Assembly: GCA_964522095.1 (NCBI GenBank)
Contig: CAZFSO010000005.1
Location: 1-61,089 of the forward strand
DNA length: 61,089 bases
Direction: 5' to 3'
Origin: UBA6054 sp964522095
Lineage (GTDB): Bacteria > Planctomycetota > Phycisphaerae > Phycisphaerales > UBA1924
Shown: one piece after another, positions 17,545 through 25,983 of the stretch
How positions within the stretch are numbered: the first letter of the stretch is position 1
Layout of the letters: each line of letters starts with the position of its first letter
Program-made: the position numbers and the translations under genes
The notes under the pieces: model-generated
Told to the model about the DNA's origin: nothing
Seen by the model: only the letters and a program-made list of their open reading frames with translations
The model's database searches: none

Positions 17545-18273
17545 TCAGTAGTGGCAGGCGGCGCAGTGCTCCGGCGGGTTGCGCAGCAGCGAATCGACCA
17601 GTTGCGTCGCCGACAGGCCCGCGTGCACGCGGTCGGCCACGGACCGGGGCACGAGGTTGCCCCGCTCGTCGCGCGTGTGGAACCACTCGTTCTCCACCCA
17701 GTACAGGTCCGTCACCCGGTCCTTGGGCACCAGGCTGTCCACCGGGTTGCGGTGACAGTCCAGGCACCACGACATGCTCAAAGGCTCGGCCTGCGCCACC
17801 ACCGGCATGCCCGCGATCTGGCCGTGGCACGAGTAGCAACTCACGCCCGCGTTGACGTGCACGTGGTGCGGGAAGTTGGCGTAGTCCGGAAGCACGTGGA
17901 CCTTGCGCCACTCGATGGGCCGGTCGGCCTCGTAGGCCTCGCGGATGAAGGCGACCTTGTCCGCGCTGGCGCTGGCCGCCGGGCCGAGCATGCCGTCCTG
18001 GTGGCAGCCCATGCAGGTCGCCACCGTCGGCACGTTGGCGTGCCAGGACTCCTCCACGTTCGTGTGGCAGTACCGGCAGTCCATGCCGAGTTTGCCCGCG
18101 TGGATCTGGTGGTTGAACCCCGAGCCCGGCTGCGTCGGCATGTAGCCGACCTCCCAGAACTTCGGCGTCGCGTAGTACCAGAACCCGGCGATCACCAGGA
18201 TCACCCCGCCGTTGACCACCAGGAAGGCGATCGTCGGCAGGGCGTTCATCCACTTCGGAAACATCGGCTTCAC
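17545..18273 (-). CDS. actA: Alternative complex III pentaheme cytochrome c subunit ActA
   Basis: 242 residues from a GTG at 18273; GGAGG lies seven bases before it, better placed than for the ATG three codons later. One N-terminal transmembrane helix (about residues 12-32) is followed by five heme c sites: CRYCH, CMGCH, CYSCH, CLDCH and the C-terminal CAACH. Pentaheme composition is the hallmark of ActA. It is the first gene of the act-cox operon and lies divergent from ctaA. Electrons from ActB probably enter the heme chain here before reaching ActE or the oxidase. Confidence 0.93.
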   Translation of the reverse strand: MKPMFPKWMNALPTIAFLVVNGGVILVIAGFWYYATPKFWEVGYMPTQPGSGFNHQIHAGKLGMDCRYCHTNVEESWHANVPTVATCMGCHQDGMLGPAASASADKVAFIREAYEADRPIEWRKVHVLPDYANFPHHVHVNAGVSCYSCHGQIAGMPVVAQAEPLSMSWCLDCHRNPVDSLVPKDRVTDLYWVENEWFHTRDERGNLVPRSVADRVHAGLSATQLVDSLLRNPPEHCAACHY

Positions 18274-18408
18274 GGGGCTGCCTCCGTTGGCCGGGATCAG
18301 TTCGGGAAACCACCCGACAGGAACCCGAGCATCGTGACGGCCCCAAGCGTAGCCTGCCCGAAGCAACGCGGGTTGTGCGGTCACGCCGAAATTTGTTCCG
18401 GTTTCGGG

Positions 18409-18459
18409 TACACTAGACCGATGCCCGCACGGTTTGACGGGAATTGAGAACGAGTCTCA
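18409..18459 (+). promoter_or_regulatory. ctaA/actA divergent control region: -10-like TACACT and Fur-box-like palindrome
   Basis: In the 222-base actA-ctaA gap, TACACT (18409-18414) is a plausible -10 for ctaA, although no good -35 is seen 17 bases upstream. Downstream, 18445-18459 reads TGAGAACGAGTCTCA, which matches the 7-1-7 ferric-uptake-regulator consensus TGAGAAT-N-ATTCTCA at 12 of 14 positions. A Fur-family repressor here would couple heme A synthesis and the cytochrome-rich respiratory operon to iron. On the minus strand TACGCT (18351-18346) could be a weak -10 for actA. Confidence 0.45.
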
Positions 18460-18495
18460 GTCATAGCAGGCCTGCCCACCACGGGAGCCGATTCC

Positions 18496-19935
18496 ATGAC
18501 AACCAAGCCTCACTCCGACCGCGCCGTCAACGACGACACCGCCCCCACCGCGCTCGCCGCGATCACCGTGGGCTTCGGGGGCGTGATCGTCACCTGGATC
18601 CTCGCATGGGTGCTTCACCTGCCCGGCATCGACGCGCCGGCCGGCGTCACCCTGCCGATCCTCCTCATCGGGCTGCTCGCGGCCTACCTGTTGCTGCTCC
18701 GCGCCCACCCCGCGCCCGGGCGCATGAAAACCGCCCTGATCGCCAGCGCCATCACCGGCGTGGTGAACCTGCTCATCGTGGGGTCGCTGGCCGCCGAGCA
18801 GCCCGAGTCCACCGACCAGATGGCCGAGTACGCCAACCGCCTGCGTTCCGAGGCGTGGCTGATCATCCCGGGCAGCATCCTGCTCTGCCTCATCGCCGGG
18901 GCGATCGCCGGGAAACTGGCCCGGCGCGGCAAGGTGCACCTGACGACCCCGGCGGGCTGGCTGGCCCGGTTCGGGCTGATCACCGTCTTCATCTATCTGC
19001 CGCTCATCACGGTGGGCGGGGCGGTGACGAGCACGGAGTCCGGGCTCGCAGTGCCTGACGCCGTCACGAGTTACGGCGCGCTCTCCGTGCTGTTCCCCTT
19101 CGAACTCATGTCCGAGCCGCGCATCTTCATCGAGCACTCGCACCGCCTGTTCGGCACGCTGGCCGGGCTGACGACGATCGTGCTGACCGTGTGCGTGTTC
19201 GTCTTCGAGCCCCGGAAACTGCCGCGGGTGCTGGCGGTGCTCCTGCTGGCCTCGGTCTGCCTGCAGGGCTACATGGGCATCAAGCGGGTGTCGGAGATGA
19301 ACACGGCCATCGCCCTGGTCCACGCCGTGTTCGGCACGGTGGTGCTGGCACTCGCGGGCGTCCTGGCCGCCAGCCTCACCCCGACCTGGCGCGAACTCGC
19401 CGACCGGGCCGAGCGCCGGGTGGCGGCCCGCAAGGCGGTCTGGTTCGGCATCGCCATGACCGCCGCGGTGTTCATTCAGATCGGCCTGGGCGCCGCGACA
19501 CGCCACCTCGACCGGATGACACCCCCAAGTCCGGGGGCATCCCACGCCCGCTTGACGCACGTGATCTTCGCCTTCGCGGTCATGTTCATCGTCATCGTGG
19601 CCGGCTCGATGGCCATCCGGGCGGGCAAGATCGGCACGGGCATCAACACCGTGCGGCGCCTGGGGGTCGGCCTGCACGCGCTGGTCACCTACCAGTTCAT
19701 CCAGGGCTGGGTCACCCTGGCCCTGGTCACCACCCGCGACGAGCAGCCGGTCGTGCCCACGCCGGACGAACTCCCAGAGGCCCCGCCCATCCGGGCCCTT
19801 GAGGCGCTCGTCACCACGAGTCACCAGGCGACCGGGGCGCTGCTGCTGCTGCTGGCCGCCGTCACGACCGCCTGGCTGCTCCGCGCGGCGGCCCCGCAGG
19901 AAACGCCGGTAGCGGCAGCGCCCGCCGGCTCGTGA
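18496..19935 (+). CDS. ctaA: Heme A synthase (COX15/CtaA)
   Basis: 479 residues. It converts heme O to heme A, the cofactor of the aa3-type oxidase encoded next door. The family motifs are GGAVTSTESGLAVPD and EHSHRLFG (E213, H214, H216, R217), with a second His pair late in the protein (THVIFAF and TSHQATG). The core has eight helices in two four-helix repeats. The N-terminal ~150 residues add about four extra hydrophobic segments, which makes it longer than the usual 300-360 residues. A GGGAG ribosome site precedes the ATG. It is divergent from actA and overlaps a possible GTG start of the DUF1800 gene. Confidence 0.93.
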   Translation: MTTKPHSDRAVNDDTAPTALAAITVGFGGVIVTWILAWVLHLPGIDAPAGVTLPILLIGLLAAYLLLLRAHPAPGRMKTALIASAITGVVNLLIVGSLAAEQPESTDQMAEYANRLRSEAWLIIPGSILLCLIAGAIAGKLARRGKVHLTTPAGWLARFGLITVFIYLPLITVGGAVTSTESGLAVPDAVTSYGALSVLFPFELMSEPRIFIEHSHRLFGTLAGLTTIVLTVCVFVFEPRKLPRVLAVLLLASVCLQGYMGIKRVSEMNTAIALVHAVFGTVVLALAGVLAASLTPTWRELADRAERRVAARKAVWFGIAMTAAVFIQIGLGAATRHLDRMTPPSPGASHARLTHVIFAFAVMFIVIVAGSMAIRAGKIGTGINTVRRLGVGLHALVTYQFIQGWVTLALVTTRDEQPVVPTPDELPEAPPIRALEALVTTSHQATGALLLLLAAVTTAWLLRAAAPQETPVAAAPAGS

Positions 19936-19991
19936 CCGGCAATGCCGCACGCCCGGGCCGCGTTGGGCCGATGAGCAGTGCGGAGCCGCCC

Positions 19992-21461
19992 ATGACCACG
20001 ACCGCAACCCTGGCCTCCAGACCGCTGGACCCCCTCCCGCCCGACGCCTTCGGGCCGGACCAGGCCCGGCACCTCCTCCTTCGCGCCGGCTTCGGGGGCT
20101 CGCCGGCCGAGGTCGACGCGCTCGCCGCGATGGGCGTCGACGCGGCCGTCGACCGGCTGGTCGACTACGAAGCGATCGACTTCGAGCCCGACGCCCGCGA
20201 CGCCTTCCGCAGCGACGTCATGCGTCCCTACTCCGAGCAGGAGCGCCGCATCACCGACGCCGCCCGGCGCCGGCGCGATGAGGACACGCTGGCGGTGTTC
20301 CGCAAACGCCGCCAGGAGGCGCAGGCGGCCGACCGCCGGCAGATGGCCGAGATCCGTCGCTGGTGGCTGGCCCGCATGGTCGCCACCCCCCGGCCCCTGG
20401 AAGAGAAACTCACCCTGACCTGGCACGGCCACTTCGCCACCAGTTACCGCACCGTCGAGGACTCCTACCACCTCTACGCGCAGAACCGCGTCTTCCGCGG
20501 CAACGCCAAGAGTTTCCCACGCCTCCTGATGGGCATCATCCGAGACCCCGCGATGCTCCGCTACCTCAACAACGACCGCAACCGCCGCGGCAGCCCCAAC
20601 GAGAACCTCGCACGCGAACTGCTCGAACTCTTCGCCCTCGGCGAGGGCAACTACACCGAACGCGACATCAAGGAGGGCGCCCGCGCCCTGACCGGCTACA
20701 CCTTCGAGGACGACGCCTTCGTCTTCCGCAAGGAGCGGCACGACCAGGGCATCAAGTTCATCCTCGGGTCCCAGGGGCGCCTCGACGGCGACGGGTTCGT
20801 CCAGATCATCCTGCGCCAGCCGGCCTGCGCCGCGTTCGTCGCCAACCGGCTCTACCGCGCCTTCGTCGCCGACGTGCCCCCCCAGCCCCGCGACCTGGAC
20901 GGCGTCCACCGCGAAGCGGTCATCGCGCTCTCGGACCGCGTCTGGCGGGACGGCTACGAACTCGGCGGCGCCCTCAAAGCGCTGTTCCGCTCGCGGCACT
21001 TTTACTCCGACGCGGTCGTCGGGCGCAAGATCAAGTCGCCCGCCGAACTCGTCGTCGGCGCGCTGCGCACGCTCGGCGTGCCCGCCGGCACCCCCCCGCC
21101 CGACGCCCTGCTCTCGGCCATGGAGCGGATGGGCCAGAACCTGTTCTACCCGCCGTCGGTCAAGGGCTGGGACGGCGGGCGCGCCTGGATCAACACCGCC
21201 ACGCTCTTCGCTCGCCAGAACGTGCTGGCCCAGATCGTCCGCGGCGCGCAGCGCGACCTGCCCCAAGCCCTCGCCGGCACGGCGCGCACGCCCGACGCCG
21301 TCGCGGCCCGCGTGCTCGCCCTGACGCTGGGCCGGCCGGACGAGCGCGCCGAACGCGCCCTGGCGGGCCTGCTCGGCGCCCGGCCCGACCCCGCCTCGCC
21401 CGTCGCCCTGGGCGAGGCGCTGACCCTGGCCACCGCCCTGCCCGAGTACCAACTCTGCTAA
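19992..21461 (+). CDS. DUF1800 family protein
   Basis: 489 residues. DUF1800 proteins are common in planctomycetes and are encoded next to a DUF1501 partner, as here; biochemical function is unknown. Family segments are HLLLRAGFGGSPAEVDAL at the N-terminus, KLTLTWHGHFATS, the NENLARELLELFALGEGNYTE block cut as ARELLELFALG, and NLFYPPSVKGWDGGRAWINT. The ATG at 19992 has GGAG seven bases upstream. An in-frame GTG at 19932 overlaps the ctaA stop (GTGA) and an ATG at 19971 are alternatives. No signal peptide is clear from the chosen start. Confidence 0.88.
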   Translation: MTTTATLASRPLDPLPPDAFGPDQARHLLLRAGFGGSPAEVDALAAMGVDAAVDRLVDYEAIDFEPDARDAFRSDVMRPYSEQERRITDAARRRRDEDTLAVFRKRRQEAQAADRRQMAEIRRWWLARMVATPRPLEEKLTLTWHGHFATSYRTVEDSYHLYAQNRVFRGNAKSFPRLLMGIIRDPAMLRYLNNDRNRRGSPNENLARELLELFALGEGNYTERDIKEGARALTGYTFEDDAFVFRKERHDQGIKFILGSQGRLDGDGFVQIILRQPACAAFVANRLYRAFVADVPPQPRDLDGVHREAVIALSDRVWRDGYELGGALKALFRSRHFYSDAVVGRKIKSPAELVVGALRTLGVPAGTPPPDALLSAMERMGQNLFYPPSVKGWDGGRAWINTATLFARQNVLAQIVRGAQRDLPQALAGTARTPDAVAARVLALTLGRPDERAERALAGLLGARPDPASPVALGEALTLATALPEYQLC

Positions 21462-21481
21462 GCCACGCCTCCGGAGGCCCC

Positions 21482-22795
21482 ATGGACACCAACGACCCGG
21501 GACAGTTCAAGGCCTACACCCGACGCGCCTTCCTCCGCGACGGCGCGCTGTTCGCCTCGGCCGCCCTGACCGTCCCCGCCTTCCTCCAGAGCGCCGCCTT
21601 CGCCCTGCCCCGGCCCGCGGCCGGCCTCTCCTCGGTCCCCGGCGTGGACGAAGGGCGCGTGCTGGTCGTCATCCAACTCTCCGGCGGCAACGACGGCCTG
21701 AACACCGTCGTGCCCTTCCGCGACGACGCCTACCGGCGCGCCCGCCCCACCATCGCGCTGCCCGGCGACCAGGTCCACCACCTGAGCCGCAACGCCGACG
21801 TCGGCCTGCACCCCGCGCTGAGCGGCCTGCGCGACCTCTACGACGACGGCCTCTGCTCGATCGTCCAGTCCGTCGGCTACCCCAACCCCAACCGCTCACA
21901 CTTCGCCAGCATGGACGTCTGGCACACCGCCAACCCCGACGCCACCGGCGACGGCTGGCTCGGCCGCTACGTCGACGCCCAGTGCTGCGGCTACGGCTCG
22001 GGCGAGTCCGGCACGCCCGGCGCCGCCCCGCCCGCCGAGCCCCCCATCGCCCTGGGACGCAGCCTGCCCCTCGCCCTGCAGGGACGCACGGTGCTGCCGG
22101 TCGGCCTGGAATCACCCAACGCCTACCGCTGGTCGGCCGACGCCAACCCGCGCCTCGCGGCCGCCTACGAGGGCCTCCTGGGGGACGCCCCGGCGCCCGA
22201 CGACGACTCGCCGGCCGCCTTCCTCGTGCGCACCGCCCTCGACGCGCGGGTCTCCAGCGACACGATCCGCAAGGCGGTCGCCGCGCCCCCGCTGGCGACC
22301 TATCCGAAGAACCAGTTCGCCAGCCAACTCGGCATGGTCGCCTCGATGATCCGCGCCGGCCTGCGCACGCGCGTCTATTACGTCTCGCTCGGAGGCTTCG
22401 ACACCCACGCCGGCCAGGGCGGCGTGCAGGGCCCCCACGCGCGCCAACTCGGCCAACTCGCCCAGGGCGTCCGCGCCTTCTACAAGGACCTCGCCGCACA
22501 GGGCAACGCCGGACGCGTGCTGACCGCCTGCTTCTCCGAGTTCGGCCGGCGCGTCGGCCAGAACGGCTCCAACGGCACCGACCACGGCACCGCCGCCCCC
22601 ATGTTCCTCTTCGGCCCCATGGTCCGCCCCGGCGTCCACGGGCCCAACCCCGACCTGCGCGACCTCGACGCCGGCGACCTCAAGCACCGCATCGACTTCC
22701 GCCAGGTCTACGCCGAGATCCTCGACACCTGGCTGGCCACCAGCAGCCGCACGGTCCTGGGCGCGGGCTTCCGCCACACCGGGGTGCTGCGCTGA
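21482..22795 (+). CDS. DUF1501 family protein with Tat signal
   Basis: 437 residues. A twin-arginine signal (TRRAFLRDGALFASAALT) leads into a DUF1501 domain related to the alkaline phosphatase/sulfatase superfamily. Segments typical of the family are VVIQLSGGNDGLNTVVP, YPNPNRSHFASMDVWHTA, LGGFDTHAGQ and SEFGRRVGQNGSNGTDHGTA, which hold probable metal-binding Asp and His residues. It is exported folded and works with the DUF1800 protein, though the substrate is unknown. GGAGG lies five bases before the ATG, 20 bases after the DUF1800 stop. It ends two bases before an assembly gap. Confidence 0.9.
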   Translation: MDTNDPGQFKAYTRRAFLRDGALFASAALTVPAFLQSAAFALPRPAAGLSSVPGVDEGRVLVVIQLSGGNDGLNTVVPFRDDAYRRARPTIALPGDQVHHLSRNADVGLHPALSGLRDLYDDGLCSIVQSVGYPNPNRSHFASMDVWHTANPDATGDGWLGRYVDAQCCGYGSGESGTPGAAPPAEPPIALGRSLPLALQGRTVLPVGLESPNAYRWSADANPRLAAAYEGLLGDAPAPDDDSPAAFLVRTALDARVSSDTIRKAVAAPPLATYPKNQFASQLGMVASMIRAGLRTRVYYVSLGGFDTHAGQGGVQGPHARQLGQLAQGVRAFYKDLAAQGNAGRVLTACFSEFGRRVGQNGSNGTDHGTAAPMFLFGPMVRPGVHGPNPDLRDLDAGDLKHRIDFRQVYAEILDTWLATSSRTVLGAGFRHTGVLR

Positions 22796-22797
22796 GG

Positions 22798-22897
22798 NNN
22801 NNNNNNNNNNNNNNNNNNNNNNNNNNNNNNNNNNNNNNNNNNNNNNNNNNNNNNNNNNNNNNNNNNNNNNNNNNNNNNNNNNNNNNNNNNNNNNNNN
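22798..22897. other. Assembly gap (100 N)
   Basis: Exactly 100 N, the conventional placeholder for a gap of unknown length. It lies between the convergent ends of the DUF1501 gene and the minus-strand gene ending at 22902, so any terminator or further gene between them is missing. Confidence 0.99.
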
Positions 22898-22901
22898 GAC
22901 C

Positions 22902-23486
22902 TCAACCCGGCGCGTCCAACTCCAGCGTCAGCGGCTCGGCCGTCGGGGTGTCGCCGATGCTGACCGGCGCGACGGGCGTCGGCACGAGCGTGCGGCCCTC
23001 GTCATCAACCACGTCGCCCCGGCCCCCCTTGATCCGCTGCGCCATGCCGTGCGCGGAGAGGTAGATCAGCGACCCCTCCGCGGGCCGGTGCTCGCGCAGG
23101 ACCGCGGCCCACGCGCCCTCGGCGTCGCCCGGCTGACGCAGGACCACCGCGCGGAGCAGGCCCGTCGCGGCGTCGATCCACCCCAGCGTGACCGAGTCGG
23201 CCCCGGGCGCGTCGACCACGACGCGCGTGCCGCCGGGCCACCAGAACGGGTCGACCGCCTGTCGCTGGCGCCGGGCGATGTTTGCCCGCTCGACCTGGTT
23301 GGGGCTGCGCCCGGCCAGCCATTCGCCCAGCGCGTTGGCCCCGCCGGTGTCGCCCGCGCCCTGGCCCACGCCGTCGGGCGTCATCGCCTTCGGCCCGGAC
23401 ATGGTGGCGAAGATCCACGCGACCAGCCCCGCGAAGACGAGGATCGGCAGCAGCAGCCACGCCGTGAGCATCAGGTTCTTGCGCAC
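22902..23486 (-). CDS. Membrane-anchored hypothetical protein with possible caspase-like His-Gly motif, perhaps truncated at the gap
   Basis: 194 residues from a GTG. One N-terminal transmembrane helix (about residues 6-28) is followed by a ~165-residue soluble part. The segment SLIYLSAHG near residue 142 resembles the beta-strand plus His-Gly of caspase-like (C14) folds found in planctomycete proteins. The catalytic Cys region that should follow is absent, because the frame meets TGA five bases from the assembly gap. The stop may be real or an edge artefact. If the gene continued, the missing half would lie in the gap. Function is not assigned. Confidence 0.55.
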   Translation of the reverse strand: MRKNLMLTAWLLLPILVFAGLVAWIFATMSGPKAMTPDGVGQGAGDTGGANALGEWLAGRSPNQVERANIARRQRQAVDPFWWPGGTRVVVDAPGADSVTLGWIDAATGLLRAVVLRQPGDAEGAWAAVLREHRPAEGSLIYLSAHGMAQRIKGGRGDVVDDEGRTLVPTPVAPVSIGDTPTAEPLTLELDAPG

Positions 23487-23552
23487 GCCGAACCCTAGCG
23501 GACCGGGCGACCCCCGGCCCGCGCCGTCTGTTTTCGCGTCAAGGGTGACGCC

Positions 23553-24176
23553 TCACCGGGCCTTGGCGAACCGCTCGGCGACCGCGTCCCAGTCGACCAC
23601 GCTCCAGAACGCCTTGATGTAGTCCGGGCGGCGGTTCTGGTACTTGAGGTAGTACGCGTGCTCCCACACGTCGAGCCCGAGGATCGGCGTGCCCTGGCCG
23701 CCGCCGAAGGCGCCGGGCATGAGCGGGTTGTCCTGGTTGGCGGTGGAGGTCACGGCGAGTTTGCCGTCCTTGACGACCAGCCACGCCCAGCCCGAGCCGA
23801 AGCGGGTGGCGCCGGCCTGGGCGAAGGCCTCCTGGAACTTCTCGAACGAGCCGAAGGCGTCGTCGATCGCCTTGGCCAGGTCGCCCGACGGCTTGCCGCC
23901 CTTGTTCGGGCCGATCACCGTCCAGAACAGGCTGTGGTTGGCGTGCCCGCCGGCGTTGTTGCGCACGGGACCCTGCTTGTCCTGCGGCAGCCTGTCCAGA
24001 CCCCGGATGACCTCGTCGACCGACCGGTCGGCCCACTCGGTGCCCTCGAGCGCCGTGTTGGCGTTGTCGACGTACGCCTTGTGGTGCTTGCCGTGGTGGA
24101 TCTCCATGGTCTGGGCGTCGATGTGCGGCTCGAGCGCGTCGGCGGCGTACGGCAGACTTGGCAGCGTGAAGGCCAT
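23553..24176 (-). CDS. sodA: Superoxide dismutase, Mn-type
   Basis: 207 residues, Fe/Mn superoxide dismutase, converting superoxide to O2 and H2O2 in the cytoplasm. Metal ligands are His in MEIHHGKHHKAYV, His in GGHANHSLFW, and Asp/His in DVWEHAYYLKYQNRR. The Gln in TANQDNPLMPG and Gly in the GGHANH segment point to manganese, or to a cambialistic enzyme, rather than iron. AGGAGA lies eight bases before the ATG. Upstream on the minus strand, CATAAT (24255-24250) with TTGCCC 19 bases further out is a possible promoter. Confidence 0.96.
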   Translation of the reverse strand: MAFTLPSLPYAADALEPHIDAQTMEIHHGKHHKAYVDNANTALEGTEWADRSVDEVIRGLDRLPQDKQGPVRNNAGGHANHSLFWTVIGPNKGGKPSGDLAKAIDDAFGSFEKFQEAFAQAGATRFGSGWAWLVVKDGKLAVTSTANQDNPLMPGAFGGGQGTPILGLDVWEHAYYLKYQNRRPDYIKAFWSVVDWDAVAERFAKAR

Positions 24177-24249
24177 TTCGGGATCTCCTGTTGATGAATA
24201 ACCCGGATGGGGACAAGAATCTCCGACCAAAGCCCGAACGAGGCGGGAA

Positions 24250-24280
24250 ATTATGGTCGGCGAGGCGCGAACATGGGCAA
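24250..24280 (-). promoter_or_regulatory. Possible sodA promoter
   Basis: On the minus strand TTGCCC (24280-24275) and CATAAT (24255-24250) are separated by 19 bases, slightly long for a sigma-70 promoter. The predicted start lies about 70 bases upstream of the sodA ATG. The same TTGCCC hexamer forms the divergent promoter at 24286-24314. Confidence 0.3.
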
Positions 24281-24285
24281 AGCGT

Positions 24286-24314
24286 TTGCCCCCTTCCCGG
24301 CGCTCGGGTACGAT
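24286..24314 (+). promoter_or_regulatory. Sigma-70-like promoter TTGCCC-N17-TACGAT
   Basis: TTGCCC (24286-24291) and TACGAT (24309-24314) are spaced by exactly 17 bases and face the sigma factor gene 585 bases downstream. This leaves a very long leader, or a separate small RNA gene, between about 24321 and 24899. Confidence 0.45.
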
Positions 24315-24320
24315 CAAGGT

Positions 24321-24899
24321 TCGCATGCGGGCAAACCGACGGCGCTGATTCGTCAAGCCGCGGATGGCCCGATTGCGGACGGTAGGCCCCCGCTTATCGG
24401 GCGTCAACCGGGAGGGAACCACGCCACGGACCGGCGTCGTTCACAAGACACGGACGTTGTCGCACCTGAAAATAGGTAAAACCGCCCGGTCTCTTCTCCC
24501 GACTTTGCGCCTGCACGGGCATCGGGTCGAAAGAAACGGGGTGGGAGAAGAAACTTCCCGCCGCGACGCGTCGTAAGACAGGTACCCATCTGTTCGACCG
24601 GTTCCGGCGTCCAGCGGGCCGCACACGTTGCGGCCCGTCGGGCCGCCTCCGACGAGTCACAACGGAACGGGCGGCCCGGACGGACCGGGGCCGGAAGCGC
24701 GCGGGCGGAGTCCCGAACAACCAGCAGGCCGCAAGGCCGGTGGCGGACTCAGTTCCGCATCCGGGTCGATCCGCGGGGATCGGGCGGGGAACAGCAGCAC
24801 GTCGGCGACCGGGAGCCCCGGGACCGACCGAAATAGACCAGCGGGTGGGCCGGTTCCACCCCCAAGCCGTCGCAGGAACGCGGCGGAGGAGACGGACGC
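24321..24899 (+). other. Long structured leader or small RNA region upstream of the sigma factor gene
   Basis: A 579-base stretch without a credible gene. It holds two clear inverted repeats. TCTTCTCCC (24492-24500) pairs with GGGAGAAGA (24543-24551) around a C/G-rich loop. GGGCCGCA (24616-24623) pairs with TGCGGCCC (24629-24636) around CACGT. A shorter ACCT/AGGT pair flanks an A-rich loop near 24464-24477. Local base composition is less GC-rich than the flanking genes. I recognise no known riboswitch class; a structured leader or an independent RNA is inferred. Confidence 0.4.
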
Positions 24900-25961
24900 A
24901 TGACGCAGGCACCGAGGCAAAGCCCGAGCCCGCTTGAGCAGATGAGGCGACGCCAGCGCGTTGGTGTCTCGCGGACTTCCACCCGCGAGGGCAAAGCCAG
25001 CCGCCGGCTGTCTCACGAGGACGAGCGGCTGCTGAACCAGATCCTGGCCAAGGAGCAGGATTACATCGACTCGCCCGTCTTCTACGAGGAAGACGCCGAG
25101 CAGCGCATCTACGAGGAAGCCCCCGACATCGCCAAGCCGGACACCACCTGGTACCACCCGGTGATGGACGACATCTCGGCGACCAGCCGGACGCGCACCG
25201 TCAAGAGCGCCCAGCAGGTCATCCTGACCGGCGCCGAGGAACGCGTGCTGTTCCACCAGTTCAACTACGCCCGCCACCGGGTGTGGATGCTCCAGCAGGA
25301 GGTCTGGGCCCTCGCGGACAAGAAGCCCACCGCCGAGCAGGCCGACCAGCTGCTCAGCTGGTACCGCCGGGCCGAGCGCATCCGCGAGCAGATCGCCGAG
25401 ACCAACCTCGCGCTGGTGCTGGCCATGGCCAAGCGCACCCGCATGAGCGAGGTGGACTTCGCCGACCTGGTCAGCGAGGGCAACATGGCCCTGCTGCGGG
25501 CGGTCGACAAGTTCGACGCCGGGCGCGGGTTCAAGTTCTCGACCTACGCCTGCCGTGCGATCCTCAAGGCCTTCTCCCGCCAGGGGATGAAGCTCTCCAA
25601 GTACCGCCAGCGCTTCCCGACCGACTTTGACCCCAAACTCGAGAAGTCCAACTACCTCGAGACCAAGCGGGCCGACTTCGAGCGTGACGCCGCCGACGAG
25701 GTGCGCGAGATCGTCATCTCCAACCGGGCCGACCTGACCGACGTCGAACGCACCGTGATCGAGCACCGCTTCGGGCTCGAGACCGGCGGGCTCGAGAAGC
25801 CCATGACGCTCGAGCAGGTCGGGCAGATCATCGGCGTGACCAAGGAGCGCGTCCGCCAGATCCAGAACAAGGCCATGGAGAAGATCCGGGTCGAACTGGA
25901 GGCCAACTTCCTCGGCACGCAGATCGAGGAGAACGAGGCCGAGGCCGTCGCGGCCAACTGA
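24900..25961 (+). CDS. RNA polymerase sigma-70 family factor, divergent
   Basis: 353 residues. Region 2 is clear (SEVDFADLVSEGNMALLRAV, DKFDAGRGFKFSTYA), as is region 4 (MTLEQVGQIIGVTKERVRQ with a helix-turn-helix). The residues after FSTYA read CRAILKAFSRQGMK in place of the usual WWIRQAI-type sequence, so promoter recognition may differ. The N-terminal ~140 residues are unlike region 1.1, and region 3 is short and uncertain. It looks like a planctomycete group 2/3 factor rather than the housekeeping factor. A GGAGGAGA ribosome site precedes the ATG, and a strong terminator follows at 25984. Confidence 0.85.
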   Translation: MTQAPRQSPSPLEQMRRRQRVGVSRTSTREGKASRRLSHEDERLLNQILAKEQDYIDSPVFYEEDAEQRIYEEAPDIAKPDTTWYHPVMDDISATSRTRTVKSAQQVILTGAEERVLFHQFNYARHRVWMLQQEVWALADKKPTAEQADQLLSWYRRAERIREQIAETNLALVLAMAKRTRMSEVDFADLVSEGNMALLRAVDKFDAGRGFKFSTYACRAILKAFSRQGMKLSKYRQRFPTDFDPKLEKSNYLETKRADFERDAADEVREIVISNRADLTDVERTVIEHRFGLETGGLEKPMTLEQVGQIIGVTKERVRQIQNKAMEKIRVELEANFLGTQIEENEAEAVAAN

Positions 25962-25983
25962 CCCTCGGACACACGCAACCCCC

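Noticed and set aside
12214..18447. Very long open frame on the plus strand, antisense to actA-actC
   Set aside because: It is the high-GC shadow of well-supported cytochrome and Fe-S genes on the other strand, with Arg/His/Gly-rich low-complexity translation and no family resemblance.
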